Shown in pieces: positions 1-13,500 of a stretch of 64,000 bases of DNA. A program made the translations under genes and the position numbers. Every line of letters starts with the position of its first letter. The first letter of the stretch is position 1. The DNA lies in NCBI RefSeq assembly GCF_000003605.2, contig NW_003120431.1, positions 1 through 64,000 on the forward strand, given 5' to 3'. This stretch comes from Saccoglossus kowalevskii (Eukaryota > Hemichordata > Enteropneusta > Harrimaniidae). Under the pieces are notes generated by a model that was given only the letters and a program-made list of their open reading frames with translations, ran no database searches and was not told where the DNA came from.

Positions 1-760
1 TGTCTGACGGTATCTTTGATTTATGAACGTGTAATGCCGAGAGGCATATCTCAGTTTGGGTGAAGGGATGTGTCATGAATTTGTTTTCGCTTATCTGTTG
101 ACCGACTTAATTAGTTGATTACGAGCGAATTGCTGTGTTATGTCCGTCATCGTTTAGGTCTATTTGAAGTTTTGGACGGAACTTGGCTCAGTGGTTTGGA
201 ACTAATTACAAGATACCGTCGCTAGTCTGACATCCGTAGTTATTAATGTAGTGAACGATTAATCAAAAGATATGACGTATTCAGTACTTAGTGTGATTGG
301 CTTTATGATTGAAGGTTACGCCCTAGAGTCTTTTTACTGTTTTGTAATTGGTTAGAGTTTTGAAAATGAATAAAGAGAGTTTGAGTTGGTCTTGGCGAAT
401 ACTCCACGATAGACGCAGTCGAGTGCAGTCCTGGGCAGTCGAGAGTCCGAGAGAGTCCAGGGGCGAGCCTTGAGGCAGTCCAGTCTTGGGCGAGTCTTGG
501 GTCAGCCTTGTGATAGCCTTGGGTTTTTTTCCCCAGGGCGCTGTGTCTTATAGAGTGCTCGATTGATCGACTAAGACGAGAGCTGAAACGTATTTCGTTG
601 TGTGTGCCTTATTTGACTGTAAAGTTAAAGTGACTTTCCCGATCCCGTACCTCAAGGGGACGAGATAGAGAGACGAGACGAGTTTCCCCCTGACAAGTGT
701 GGAAAACCCGAGAGAAAGAGAATTTCCCCCTGATATTATTACCATGCCTCAGAATTACAT
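1..760. other. Unassigned left edge with short direct repeats
   Basis: Richer in GC from about 410 to 540, where GCAGTC, GAGTCC and CTTGGG motifs recur, and again at 640-735 (gagacgag, tttccccctga). AATAAA lies at 369. The texture could be the end of a repeat element, but no coding part or paired terminal repeat is visible. Confidence 0.2.
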
Positions 761-2600
761 TTGAAATGAAGTTGGTATACTATAATAACAGTAAGCACTG
801 CAGTCTGGTATAACCCCTCGATATTGCACAATTTAAGCAATAAATGCCAAGAATTGTGCTGTATCTCTTGGTATACCCACGTCCGGCGATAGTTTAATTC
901 CTGAATATAATATTATTATTATTAATATCATGTATCAGATCATGAAAAAAATATGCATATGTATGGTGTAAGTGTGATTATTGGAAGTGATCGATGCAGA
1001 CAAATCAAAATATTGGTGTGGAACAACATTCGGTCTGCAAAACAAACTGACCTGTAAATCCATTCATACACATCATAGATTTGGTTCAAGAATAGCAGAA
1101 ATGCTTGATTTTGATTATTTGGTTATCTTGCATGGGATCACGAAACAAATGCACGTCTGTTCACGTCATAGTATTTATCTTGAGGTGTATGATGTATGCA
1201 AGTGTAAAAGTGGTCATACGCACCAAAAATGACTAACGTAACGTTATGACGTTTCTGACGTGCCTAAACATGCCAGTGAAGGTAGTTTTACACGACGCAA
1301 TTCATAGGCAACACACAGAGCAACGAAAAAGGCAATTCGGTGACAATAAATGTTATACGAGGCATAGCAACTTTGTGACGGGCGACCAGTTGCCTGAAAG
1401 CAATCGTGGCGGTTTTTCAGATGACGTTGCCTGCTTGTCTTGGTGATGCAATTATATTAAGAACACGTGCACGACACAACTCACGAGTGCGTTGTCTCGT
1501 AAATTACACCATGTTAACTGGCCTAAACGAGTAAGCATTCTTTGAGTTAAAATTTTTCGAATGTTTCAAAAATGCACAAGAATGAGGGGGAGGGTGTCTA
1601 ACGTGCAACAATTTATTGACCTTACTTCTACCTTGACAGAGGCTAGAGTTAACAAATTTCTCTTGTATACGACAGACACTGAATCTACGTTCGTATCATC
1701 GTTGAATGGACTGTCGTAAAATACTCTCGATTGTGTATAGAATAGAGACCCCTGAAAAATAAACATTTTGCTGGAGAAATGATCTTGATAAAGTATAGTA
1801 TTATCCACTGCATCATAATTAATGATTTAGTGTACTAATTTAAAACACGCTTTTCTGATACCGCTTTGTGACTCTTCTAAAAAATATCTCCTTTTTTCGC
1901 AACTACGACGATTCTTTATTCGGGCATCGTTTTTTGAATCAACGTTCACTTCATTGATAGAGATGATATAGTTTGTGAACAATATTGGTTACCTCCATTT
2001 AAAAATAAATAAAATGCATTGTTGTCAATACTTAACAGCTCTCAGAAACTTAAAGATTTGATTATCTCCAAATATTCTATATTTTTATACAAATAATATG
2101 TAAAAGAAACATTAAAACATTAAACAATCGATATGAAAACGTGACTTTGCTTTGGTACATAAACATTAATGTACAATTATTAACGCGAATGACAAGCAAG
2201 CACTACACCAATATAATTGGATTCATAATCCACGTTTTAAAATTTTGCATTCATGTGGAGACCTGGTCATTAGCCTGGTTACCTTCATATTGTTTCGTGG
2301 ATCCGCCAGTTCTCGCCACAATATTGCTTCGACTTTGCTCATTAAATATGCAAATATATTCGAACATCACGAAATAAAAGGCGGTTGAACTTTTACTGTG
2401 TGACAACTAACAGTCGACGCAGTGCGTGCTAAAAAGCATGTTTGTTAGCATTAGCATATTCAGATGTATGTTATATTTATCAGCCAATCAACGTCACGGC
2501 CACCCACTGACCGCGGTGGCAAAATTTAGGCAAAACAATAGAAACAATAGAAACAATAGAAAGGTAACCACGGCAGGTAGATGGTCATGTACTTTCAATT
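761..2600. other. Intergenic, nothing recognised
   Basis: AT-rich, with only short open frames lacking splice context. A triple AAACAATAG run lies at 2533-2560 and a GCCACC...GGTGGC inverted repeat at 2499-2520. Confidence 0.5.
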
Positions 2601-3113
2601 TCACTAGCAGTAAAAAGAGAGCCACAGACAACTTTCAAATTCATAATTCGTTGTGTTCTACGTGAGATGACAATCTTTCTGTTGTGTCGGAATATTGAGT
2701 TTATACTCCAAGTGCGTTTCTACATATGTAATTGTTTTATCGGCGTACCATGATATAAGAGGTAACTTACTAGGCTGGTACGAAAGTCAGGGGTCAGTAG
2801 GTCAGATTGTTTTATTGTAGCGCATTGAATACCGCTGCGTGATAGATTGAAATGTATATGCCATACACCCACAACAACAGCAAGCCATGAGGAAGTGAAA
2901 CAAATTAAATTCACTGCGTCATCGAAATGTAATTTTAGTACAACAAAGCTCCGAATATGAATACCGACTGACTTAGGTTGATGATTGGGTGGCACAATTC
3001 TTACGGAATAATGTAAAAATTCGATAAATATAAAATAATTAGTGCGCAACGACCCTCTGACACTAGTATATCGATTCCCCGGTCAATGCAGATTTAATGA
3101 AATGAATACTTAC

Positions 3114-3266
3114 ACAGCCAGACAAGAAAATACAGCGATCAACAAGAAATATGGTAGCTGTATTCACTCGCTTACGTAGATTTTGTTCGCGGACCACAGC
3201 TACGAAGTAAAGCATGAATGCTTGGACCAGCTCGAGGTATACGTCCTTGACGTCATCTCATTTAAA
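3114..3266 (-). promoter_or_regulatory. Upstream module, probably of a gene left of the window
   Basis: Donor GTAAGT at 3113-3108, first exon with CTTGTTGATCG and GTGAATACAGCTA, TGACGTCA at 3248-3255 followed by TCTCATTTAAATTAG, and GGAAGTGAAA at 2891-2900. It sits 1.2 kb beyond the 3' end of gene 1, as P2 sits beyond gene 3, so it should drive the next array member to the left. No coding exon of that gene was recognised within 1-3100. Confidence 0.5.
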
Positions 3267-3659
3267 TTAGAAATGAATACAACCCAACTCACTCTTTTCA
3301 TTCATTGTATTACCTTATTATTTGCCAACTAAGCGTGTCGACAACGCAACAAACACTGTAAATTCTATCCAGGTTATTTAGAAAAATGATGTCGTGTAGG
3401 ACGTCACTTTTGTGACGGTTTATTGTGCACGTTCGATCAGGTCTAAAAACTACAGGTATTGCGGTCGTGTAGTGGTAACACAAGTGAGGAAACAAGGTGG
3501 AATATATATGCATACGTAACTTCATAGGCCGTTTCTTCGGTACCGTAGACTGACATTCAAAGTACTATAACAGTATCTAGATACACACTAAAATGTACAG
3601 TGAGGCGTCTTTTATAAAGGGTTTATCGGATTTACACATATTATAATAGTTGTATAAAT

Positions 3660-3765
3660 ATAAAAATACCATTACAAATTAGCAGTCTAGTTAGGCCTGA
3701 TCCAGTTTGAAGCCATATGCATTTCGGACAATAAATAAATCTGAATCTGAATAAAAACAATGGAC
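3660..3765 (+). repeat. Old repeat tail shared by the gene 1 and gene 2 units
   Basis: CAGTCTAGTTAGGCCTGATC ... CAATAAATAAATCTGAATCTGAAT looks like the 3' tail of an old non-LTR element. The same stretch is at 26840-26905 in the gene 2 unit, so it predates that duplication. Confidence 0.35.
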
Positions 3766-4501
3766 TAAACTGTTTAATATCATGTACGGAATTACATTAC
3801 GTAGGTAGACATAAATTGTTTGTTTCACCGGTGCACTTCCATCTCAATAAATACACATATCCGACATTTTGACATTGTCAATCAAAACCATCGGGACGGA
3901 GAGTTTATCATGCACTAGAAACTTAGTCACAAATATTGTCACTGATGAAATAACGAGCTATGTAACTGCGCATGTCTTTTGAATTAAGGGTACGTACTAA
4001 TACTTCAAAAAAAACAACGATGCTTTTCGTTTTTGCACTGTCAATTCAGAATAAAGAACTATAAAAAATATAAACATATATGAAAGTAAATAATTTAGTG
4101 AAACCTGGGTCAGTCGTCAATATTTGTCAACTAAACACCGTATAACCTACATTAACCTCCTATGTTGTCAATACGTTTTTTTTTATTATATGAAATGAAG
4201 CTTGTTTTCAAATGTTTCATATGAGTAACAATAACAAACTGGAATTTTTAAATTAACACGCCTGGAAAACGTCATACCAGTAGTACCTGGATGTATCTCC
4301 GCTAATTATACAGCGATAATGGCTACCCACAATGCATCGCAGACTAACCTACTATCATAAAAAATCACAATATCATAAGATGGACATTGATATTTAAGTA
4401 CAAATAATTATGAAATCGCTTGGAACAAACACTAACAAGTAAAAACGACTCTTCCTCATCAAACCCATTAAATGTTCTTAAGGTATACGATCATCTTATC
4501 T

Positions 4502-7500
4502 TCACAAATGACTTGATGCTGTGTTGTCATAGCAACGATTTTGCGGCAAGTATTCTACAAATCAAACAAACATAAGCACCCATTACATAATGTCAGAATA
4601 GCTTATCATATGTTACAAATACAAATAGACATGAACGATATATATCTGATATAAAACACTTAGTTTTGTTTCTCCATAAGTTACATGCGATATGCAAGAA
4701 CTGATGTTTATTTGTTGGACGACACACTTGATTTGAGATCAGTTTTACCTGCACCATGAGGAAGATATTTTTTTGCAGACGTTGAGGGCGAATCTGAAAA
4801 ATAAATGAGACAAGGTTTAAGAATCTGGAGACTTGATAATTATATGTCAGTTGTCAGACAGTATAAATCGAAAGCGGGCAACCTCGGCGTAACATCTTAC
4901 GCTCCCCTGCCATTCCAATGCCGGATTACGAACTATTATACACATGACTTTCCCGGGGATTAATCAATTCCAAATAAAGAATTCCCGAGTCAAAGAAATC
5001 AAATATCAAGTTTACAACCACATAATTATTGTAATTCAGTAAGATGTTTGGGTATTTGACAATTTTATTAGATTCCATTAAAATTCATGACGTTTATTAT
5101 CACGGCAACCACTGTCACGGTCTTCGGGGAATAAAATATGTTTATTAGTTTCGTGACAGGTCAAGTCATGTGATATTGTGATAATGCTGAGCTGTGTGCG
5201 TTTTAATTGACGTCATTACATTAGGGAAAACATAACAGCTTTACCTGTAGTTTCAGAACCACGAAGGCAACACGATGAACAGAACGTGTCCCTCCACTGG
5301 TTTTGGACATCCTTCTTCAAAGCGCAGAAAAATATAAATATAAATAATCCTTGAAGAGTATTGGCAATCGCAAACAAATAATTGACGATTAAACCAGCCT
5401 CACTGATTGCCAGTATCGCCAAAGCCCAGGTGATACCAAGCAGTACAAATAAACTGACAGATCCACGAAGTTGTGCTGCTTTGCCATATCGATCTGATGT
5501 AGACATATTTTTAGAATTAAGGCTGCATATTTGATGAACAACAAGGATATATATCACTGTATTGAAGATGAGTACTAGACAGACTGGAGCCAAGAACGCA
5601 GCAAAGAAGGCGTATCTGGATAGCCAACATCTTAAAATAAAAATGAAATAAATATAATATAGTATAACATGATATACCCACTGAAAGGTCGCACGAGGGG
5701 CTGTAAATCACTCACTAAAAAAACTAAGCTAAACTATTTGCTCAAGGTGAACTACTTTTGTACAGTATTACGTACTGCATACCGCCCTCTATGGCTAAGT
5801 GTATGGTATGTAGTGAACTCTTGCTTGCTTGAGACAGAAGTGACAATTGTTCCTCGTACAAAGGCGTAATTCGTAGGATTACTTCTGGAGGAAGCCAATA
5901 GGGATAATACAACACTAAAAAGAAGTTTCTAACAGAAATTTCAAGTTACCTGTACAACTCATGTTTTCGCATACTACATTACATACATGTATTTAATTTA
6001 CGTAATTTAAGTTGATGTTACTTACATGTTGTTATGGTAACCGTAGTTATCAATATCAATTACAAGAGTGATTGCAACGATAACCACCGGAGTACCTGTA
6101 ATGATATGGATAGGTCATTCGTTATATGTACATTTATGCAGTGTAATCGGTCACAGTACATCTATTACGTAACCGATATAGGTGATATTATTGAGTGGAA
6201 AAATAATTAATCATTTATACGGACGAGACTCATATATGTATATCTTAAAAATCTTGACTACCTATCAAGTCATTTAAAAAGTGTGACTCACCCCATCCAA
6301 TTAGACCCAACTTTATCATGAAGTGTCTGATATATGTCTTGAATATTTTCACCAATAATAGATACATATTGAATGCTTCTAGTGCCATCCATGTCATAAC
6401 AGCCAATAAGAAATAGTGTAACAATACAGCCATGGTAGTACAAAGCTCGGGTATGATTGGTGCAAAATCCACAGAAAATGAAACGGCCAAAAATAATAAT
6501 AGTGACATGAAAATTGCAAAACACAAATTCATAAGTATCTTGGTTGGGTTGTCTTTTCTCAGGCGCCTAAAGAAGAAATATGAAACTACCATAAAGGAAT
6601 TGCTTTGGATGAATGTGCGATTCACATACGCAATAATACGAGAATAATACAATGCATTTTTGTAACATACAAACCTGAATGCGAGAAATGTGATCAGAGT
6701 CAGAAGCATACACAACAGAGATATACCACATCCGATGTAAGATACGATAGACAACGCCTTCTGGTGACCTTCATCAAATTCAGATGCGGTTCCATAAACA
6801 TCCTATAAAATAAAGAGTTATTATTTTTTTATTAAAACAACTATCCATGTGTGCTATAACATTTTTAGGTGACTTTAATTAAAAAAATATAACCTGAATA
6901 CTTACAACGGAGCATTTATTTAATATAGACGTTTGACATTTACCTGTGAAAACATTACACCCCATAAAAATAAACATTGGGAATGTTAGTGTCTAGTGCT
7001 TTCCAAGAGGGCGGTCTGTTTCAAATTTAGCACCGGGGGGGGGGGGTAAAAATAAAGGAACTCGGATGTACAGCGTTTACAGCACTAAACAACTCAGCTA
7101 CTCATCCAATTAACTGTACTGTACTATATATTTCTGTATCTTGAAATGGGTACCTATCTATCAGTCACTGCATTGAATTTATTTATACTATATACATACA
7201 ATAGTTCCACTGTAGGAACAATAATTAGCGGAATTAAAAACTGTCACGATGCCTTGTTAATGGTGTACTTACCATAAGTAATGCGAAGTTAGTCAGGTGA
7301 TCACATTCACAGGTGGTGACATTATTTGAACTTTGACCTGATACATTACATCCATCTGTAGACCACCCTCCAACATCATCTATCAAAGCAATGTAAACAC
7401 CGTTGGTTGGGTGTGTGAAGAGAGCACTTAACCTCGACAAACAATATCATTATGCGAATTACAACAACCTTTGATTAAAAACATTGACATAAGTTTTGCT

Positions 7501-10500
7501 ATAAATTTAGACGGTATATCATATACTTTACTTGTCATCAACACATACCTGTGTTGTCAATGTAATCTCAACTAATTGTAAAACTCACCATTGAGAGAAT
7601 AGTCCCAATACACACATTGTGGATTGACAAGATTCTGAATAAAAACAAATATTACATTTTCAAATTACACATAGTATATCATGGTTAAATGGTTAGTAGT
7701 AGATTGGAAACTATTTTATTAGTGATAATTGCATATAATACTCAATAAAAACATTAAAGATTACAATAAACACGCGCAGTCATAAATTTCATAACAATTT
7801 TCATTGCTTTGGTATGTAAAAAAAATGCATTTTTTCACACTTTTTAAAAATCCAGATTATTATTATTATTAACGATATATTATAATTTCAGCCGATGTCA
7901 CCAGCTTACAATTTCAGGGTGAAATCTCAACAATATGAAGGTAAGGAAAAATTGCCACTATCCACAAAAATACAACCATGTTTAAGACAATCACTTAAGA
8001 TTGCCCGAGAGAACATTTTAATGCAAAATGAATAAATTCTGAGTATTTGCATTTATGGGCAGGCTTCCCCCTTAATAATTAGTCAAGATGAAATAACGTC
8101 AGGTTATTGCCAGTATGACGTCACATTAGTATTATTTCATCTATGAAGGTAAAAGACGTATGGAATTTCCTGAATATTTATCAGATGCAAATCAGCACTA
8201 AACCAAAGAGTATTCAATGTATGTTACTGGTAACTATCCTAAAACCGCCAATAATTTACTATATTTATTGGGTTTATTAATTATGTTTCACATGATAATA
8301 CCCACTCCTCTTTGCCATGTTAGGTTGATTTTAATAGGCTCCCCTAAGTCACTGATGATTAGGTCTCCAATGCTTGCTCCAATGACTGCACTATTCAGTA
8401 CTCCATATATGGTATCATTGTTGATGTCATAGTCAGATGTCACATTATTCAATGTCTGGTTGACATCGTCAGACAACGCTGCGCCTACAGCCTATAATAA
8501 AGTTGACAGGCGTAATTCTTTCACGTAGATGTTTTGAGAAAGTACACATTATTGAATGAGACAATAAAATGTTTGTATTTTATGAACACATTGTATACGG
8601 ATATATTATGCAATCATTCTACCAATTCAAAAACACGAAAACAACGTTTGATTGTAGTGTATTCTGAAATTCTTATTTTGTTGAAGACAATTCGACCTGC
8701 ACTACTGTCTTGCCTTACCTTGAAAAATATATTTGATTTATATGATATAAACTGTGCTCTAGACGATCCATCTTGAAATCTGTGTCCATCAAATAAAGAC
8801 GATGGCAGCTGAATCGATGATTTGGTATTAAGCTCTGATGAACTATAGTCATTATCAAAGTTATTCTAGACGACAAAACGTAACGATATAAATTTACACA
8901 TATACAATTATCATCGATATATTCATTATTGAATATTGTTAGTATGTAAGTCACTTCACATCACGTCATATTTAAAGTCACGCTACTTAAAGTCTCGTCA
9001 CGCGATGTAAGGTCACGTGTTTGTACATTATTCCGCGTCACTGCAAGGTGTCGCGTCGTTTTCATGCCACATCCCTACATTTTACAGATCAGACCGTGTA
9101 TATAACGTCATATAACACGACGCACAGTAAAGCCACGCCATTTCACGTCATGTAACTCCAATTTACACAATGCCACGTCACGTCACGTTTGTTATGGCAT
9201 ATCATTTCAAATCATTTTCACTATAAGTTACGCCATACACCATACATAGTGCGAGTAGAATATAGTTGAACTGATCTGATTATTATCTGATAAACTGAAC
9301 AATATACCGGTATAGACACTGGTGTTTAGATTAACTATATATATCACAATGTTATCTACTGACCTGATTATTATCTGATAAACTGAACGATATACCGGTA
9401 TAGACACTGGTGTTTAGATTAACTATATATATCACAATGTTATTTACTGACCTGATTATTATCTGATAAACTGAACGATATACCGGTATAGACACTGGTG
9501 TTTAGATTAACTATATATATCACAATGTTATCTACTGACCTGATTATTATCTGAAATACTGAACGATATACCGGTATAGACACTGGAGGTTAGACTAACT
9601 ATATATATCACAATGTTATCTACTGACCTGATCAGTATCTGATACACTGAACGATATACCAGTATAGTCACTGGTGTTTAGATTAACTATATATATCACA
9701 ATGTTATCTACTGACCTGATCATTATCTGATACACTGAACGATATACCGGTATATATAGTCACTGGTGTTTAGATTAACTATATATATATCACAATGTTA
9801 TCTACTGACCTGATCATTATCTGATACACTGAACGATATACCGGTATAGACACTGGTGTTTAGATTAACTATATATATCACAATGTTATCTACTGACCTG
9901 ATCGTTATCTGATACACTGAACGATATACCGGTATATATAGTCACTGGTGTTTAGATTAACTATATATATCACAATGTTATCTACTGACCTGATCATTAT
10001 CTGATACACTGAACGATATACCGGTATATATAGTCACTGGTGTTTAGATTAACTATATATATCACAATGTTATCTACTGACCTGAGTATTATCTGATACA
10101 CTGAACGATATACCAGTATAGACACTGGTGTTTAGATTAACTATATATATCACAATGTTATCTACTGACCTGATCATTATCTGATACACTGAACGATATA
10201 CCGGTATATATAGTCACTGGTGTTTAGATTAACTATATATATCACAATGGTATCTACTGACCTGATTATTATCTGATACACTGAACGATATACCGGTATA
10301 TGTAGTCACTGGTGTTTAGATTAACTATATATATCACAATGTTATCTACTGACCTGATCATTATCTGATACACTGAACGATATACCGGTATAGACACTGG
10401 TGTTTAGATTAACTATATATATCACAATGTTATCTACTGACCTGATCATTATCTGATACACTGAACGATATACCGGTATAGGCACTGGTGTTTAGATTAA

Positions 10501-13500
10501 CTATAGATATCACAAAATTATCTGTTTCTACTTCCCGTGTTTCATTTTGTGTTTCCACAGCCATCGCTAATTGGTCGATTATTTTGATCAATCTGAAAGA
10601 GGTGTACTCGACAGATGATTATCACTAACACAATAGAATAGTTGCACAATAATAACCGAAAACGACAGCATATTGAAGCATGTCCTTCATCACATTGGGA
10701 TAAAAAAGTTTTCAACGTATAAAATTACACAATGAACATTTGATGTTTTTTTTATTTCACATTTGTTGTTACAGTAGTTAACTTACCTTGATGCGGTTTG
10801 CCCATTCTTTTGACTTGCAACCAGCACATCCCGTTCAACGTTAAATAAATTATCAACGCTTTTAAGTACATTGTTGGCAACTTCAATACTTGTCGTGTTA
10901 GTGTAATTAGCGTTTAGTAAATTGTCAATAACATCTACCGTTAAATACACATCTACTGCAGCAAAGTACTCGGCGGCGGACGTTAGGTTGGATAATTTTT
11001 TGGCAATCCCAGGAGCATTTTCTGTCAAGATAGTAAGATTAAAGATAAGATTAAATACATAAATTATTTACAGCGAATCTGAGATGTAGCCCAAACTGAA
11101 TATTTCAAATAATACACATAATTTTTTAAGTGTAGGAAAAAAATATTCCGCAAATAAATAACAAAAAACACATAACAGGTAAAAGTACTAATCGAGACAC
11201 TGTGACTTACGTGCATTAGTTGTTGTTTTGGCTAGATTATCCAATTGATGTGTAGCAGGGGTTATGGTAACACCGGTACATAGACTAGTATCTGGTTGTT
11301 CCCATATTCCATCACTATCGCTAGAAAAAATATGACTAGATGCAAATAATGGTCCCGAGTTATGTAATACCGATATTGTATTTTGCGCTATTTATATTAA
11401 TAGCTCTGCGTAGGTAAAAACTACTGCTAAAAGGTTCCAAGATATTATGCCAACAGAAACTGATTGATTATTTAATTTATTGGCATTATATGTCCACAAT
11501 GCAATTATGTAATTGTACGTCCTGTCGTGTGCACAGCCATCCAAACAAACTGGTTATACAGGTAGTCATAATTAAATAGACATGGACTCCGTCAGACAAG
11601 TGACATTGAAGTCTTCCAATAACTTTACACAAGAAACACAACTGAAACACTACGTTGATTACAATGTGTGATTTTCAATTTACATGATGGTTATCTACTG
11701 GTATGAGGGAGGTAAAAATGTAGATACACGCGTACATGGCCTAATAAACAACTCGTACATTATGTTGTCATCGAAAATGTTCACAGCACAACACAGCACA
11801 ATCAATGTAATATTCTCACCATTTTCTTGTGACCATTAACCCAGTCCTGGGCGATACGAATGGACATTTCACTTCAGCCTCTTCGCCAGCTGGTGTAGGC
11901 CTCCACTGAATATCAACATTGTCATAACAAGTTATACTGTGAGGACACATATTCCATTGTATAAATTCTGATGGTAGAAATGCATTACAGTGTGATGATC
12001 CACATACATAGGTACAGTTCCTTGGTAAAAACAGATCATCACTACTCTTGCAATCATCACATTGTGTTGTAGGCATATCTGTACATCCTTTACTAACGCT
12101 GTACTGATTACCAATCCAACTGATGCGAGTGAAGCATCTTTTTCCCTGTTTAAAATTAAAAAGTAAAACACACAACAAGTTACAACCACAATCGTAGGGT
12201 ATATGCTGAGGTTACTAGTAGTAAACTACTAACGGGGACCATAGTGGTCTTTAAATTAGGTTTCGAAATGAGCGAGGGGTCCTTTTCTACATGTTCTATT
12301 GTTCAGGGATTTTTTTGTGACATTTTTAGAAATGATATGTGACAATGACAACTCTTTTTACCACGATTTCTACTGCAAAATATGTTTAAACAACTTCAAA
12401 TGATAGGTTTCCTGCCAATTTCTTTCAATGGGTGGTGATTTCCACCAAATGACGGGGTCTCGATTACCCGTAAATAAATAATATAAATGAGTTTCCCAGG
12501 AATTATTCTGGTTCGAATTATTGCAACGATGATCTGTGTTATGATCAATATAATGTTTGTTTTACCTCGATGATATAGCATAATTATGTTTTAGGCAGAC
12601 AGTTTACTCTGAAATTATGAACGATTGAACGTGGTTTAGTCTTACAAGTGTCTATACAGCAAGCATAGTTCAAGACAAACATTGTAGAACAATGATTTTA
12701 TGATTTTCTTTTTTTAAATAGCAGTCAAATTCTAAATTTCCTCTTCTGAGGAATGCATTACAATATTATGATATTATCATATCAACAATAACGTTTTCAT
12801 TTCATATCACCGACAAAAAAAATATTGAAAATATGAACAAATGTTCTCACCATGTAAACCAATATAAAGCTTGACAATTTTGCCAGGATGTTTCATGGCA
12901 TTGCTTTTTTATGTTTGGTAACCAGGTGGCATGAACATAACTTACATTTCAACAACTACACAACTGCAGATATGTCATGGCATTTTGCAAAGTTTGTATT
13001 TGTCGCTTTTACAAAAAGAAAATACCAAAACACTATGGAATTCTTTGTTACGGAAGATTAATAATTCGGTTGAATTAAGGTTATACTCCGAGTTGTTTCA
13101 ATCAGTGTATTTTTGTAAGCATGTTTATCTTAACAGATGAATTCTTACACTTCCTAGATTATCTTGTTTATAAGAGCAACGCTGAGTTGCCACATCGATA
13201 GGCAACCTATGTAAAAATGTTTAATATGTTATACACTCGACACCATGTTAATAGCTTATATGAATTATCTAGCTATATAGCAAACTATCAGAATAAAGAT
13301 GAGACCGGGAATATCAAGAGATCAGATCCTACGCCTGGTATCCGTTCAGTGTAGTTAGCTTCAATATGCCAGATACTAAAGGTCACATTATGAAATCAGA
13401 CGACAGAGCGCGACATGACGTAACATGGACAAACATAACATTATATAGCATAACACAACTTAACAAAAATACGCAGACAAATTGTTCTATACCATTGCAC

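Noticed and set aside
1-760. Solo LTR or other element end
   Set aside because: The texture and an AATAAA are suggestive, but no paired terminal repeat, target duplication or coding part is visible.
5669-5869. Plus-strand frames at 5669-5869 and 30296-30496, alike in both genes
   Set aside because: Their likeness follows from near-identical introns of genes 1 and 2, and there is no other support for coding.
9265-10510. CRISPR-like regular array
   Set aside because: Units are contiguous with no unique spacers, in an animal intron, and derive from an exon end.
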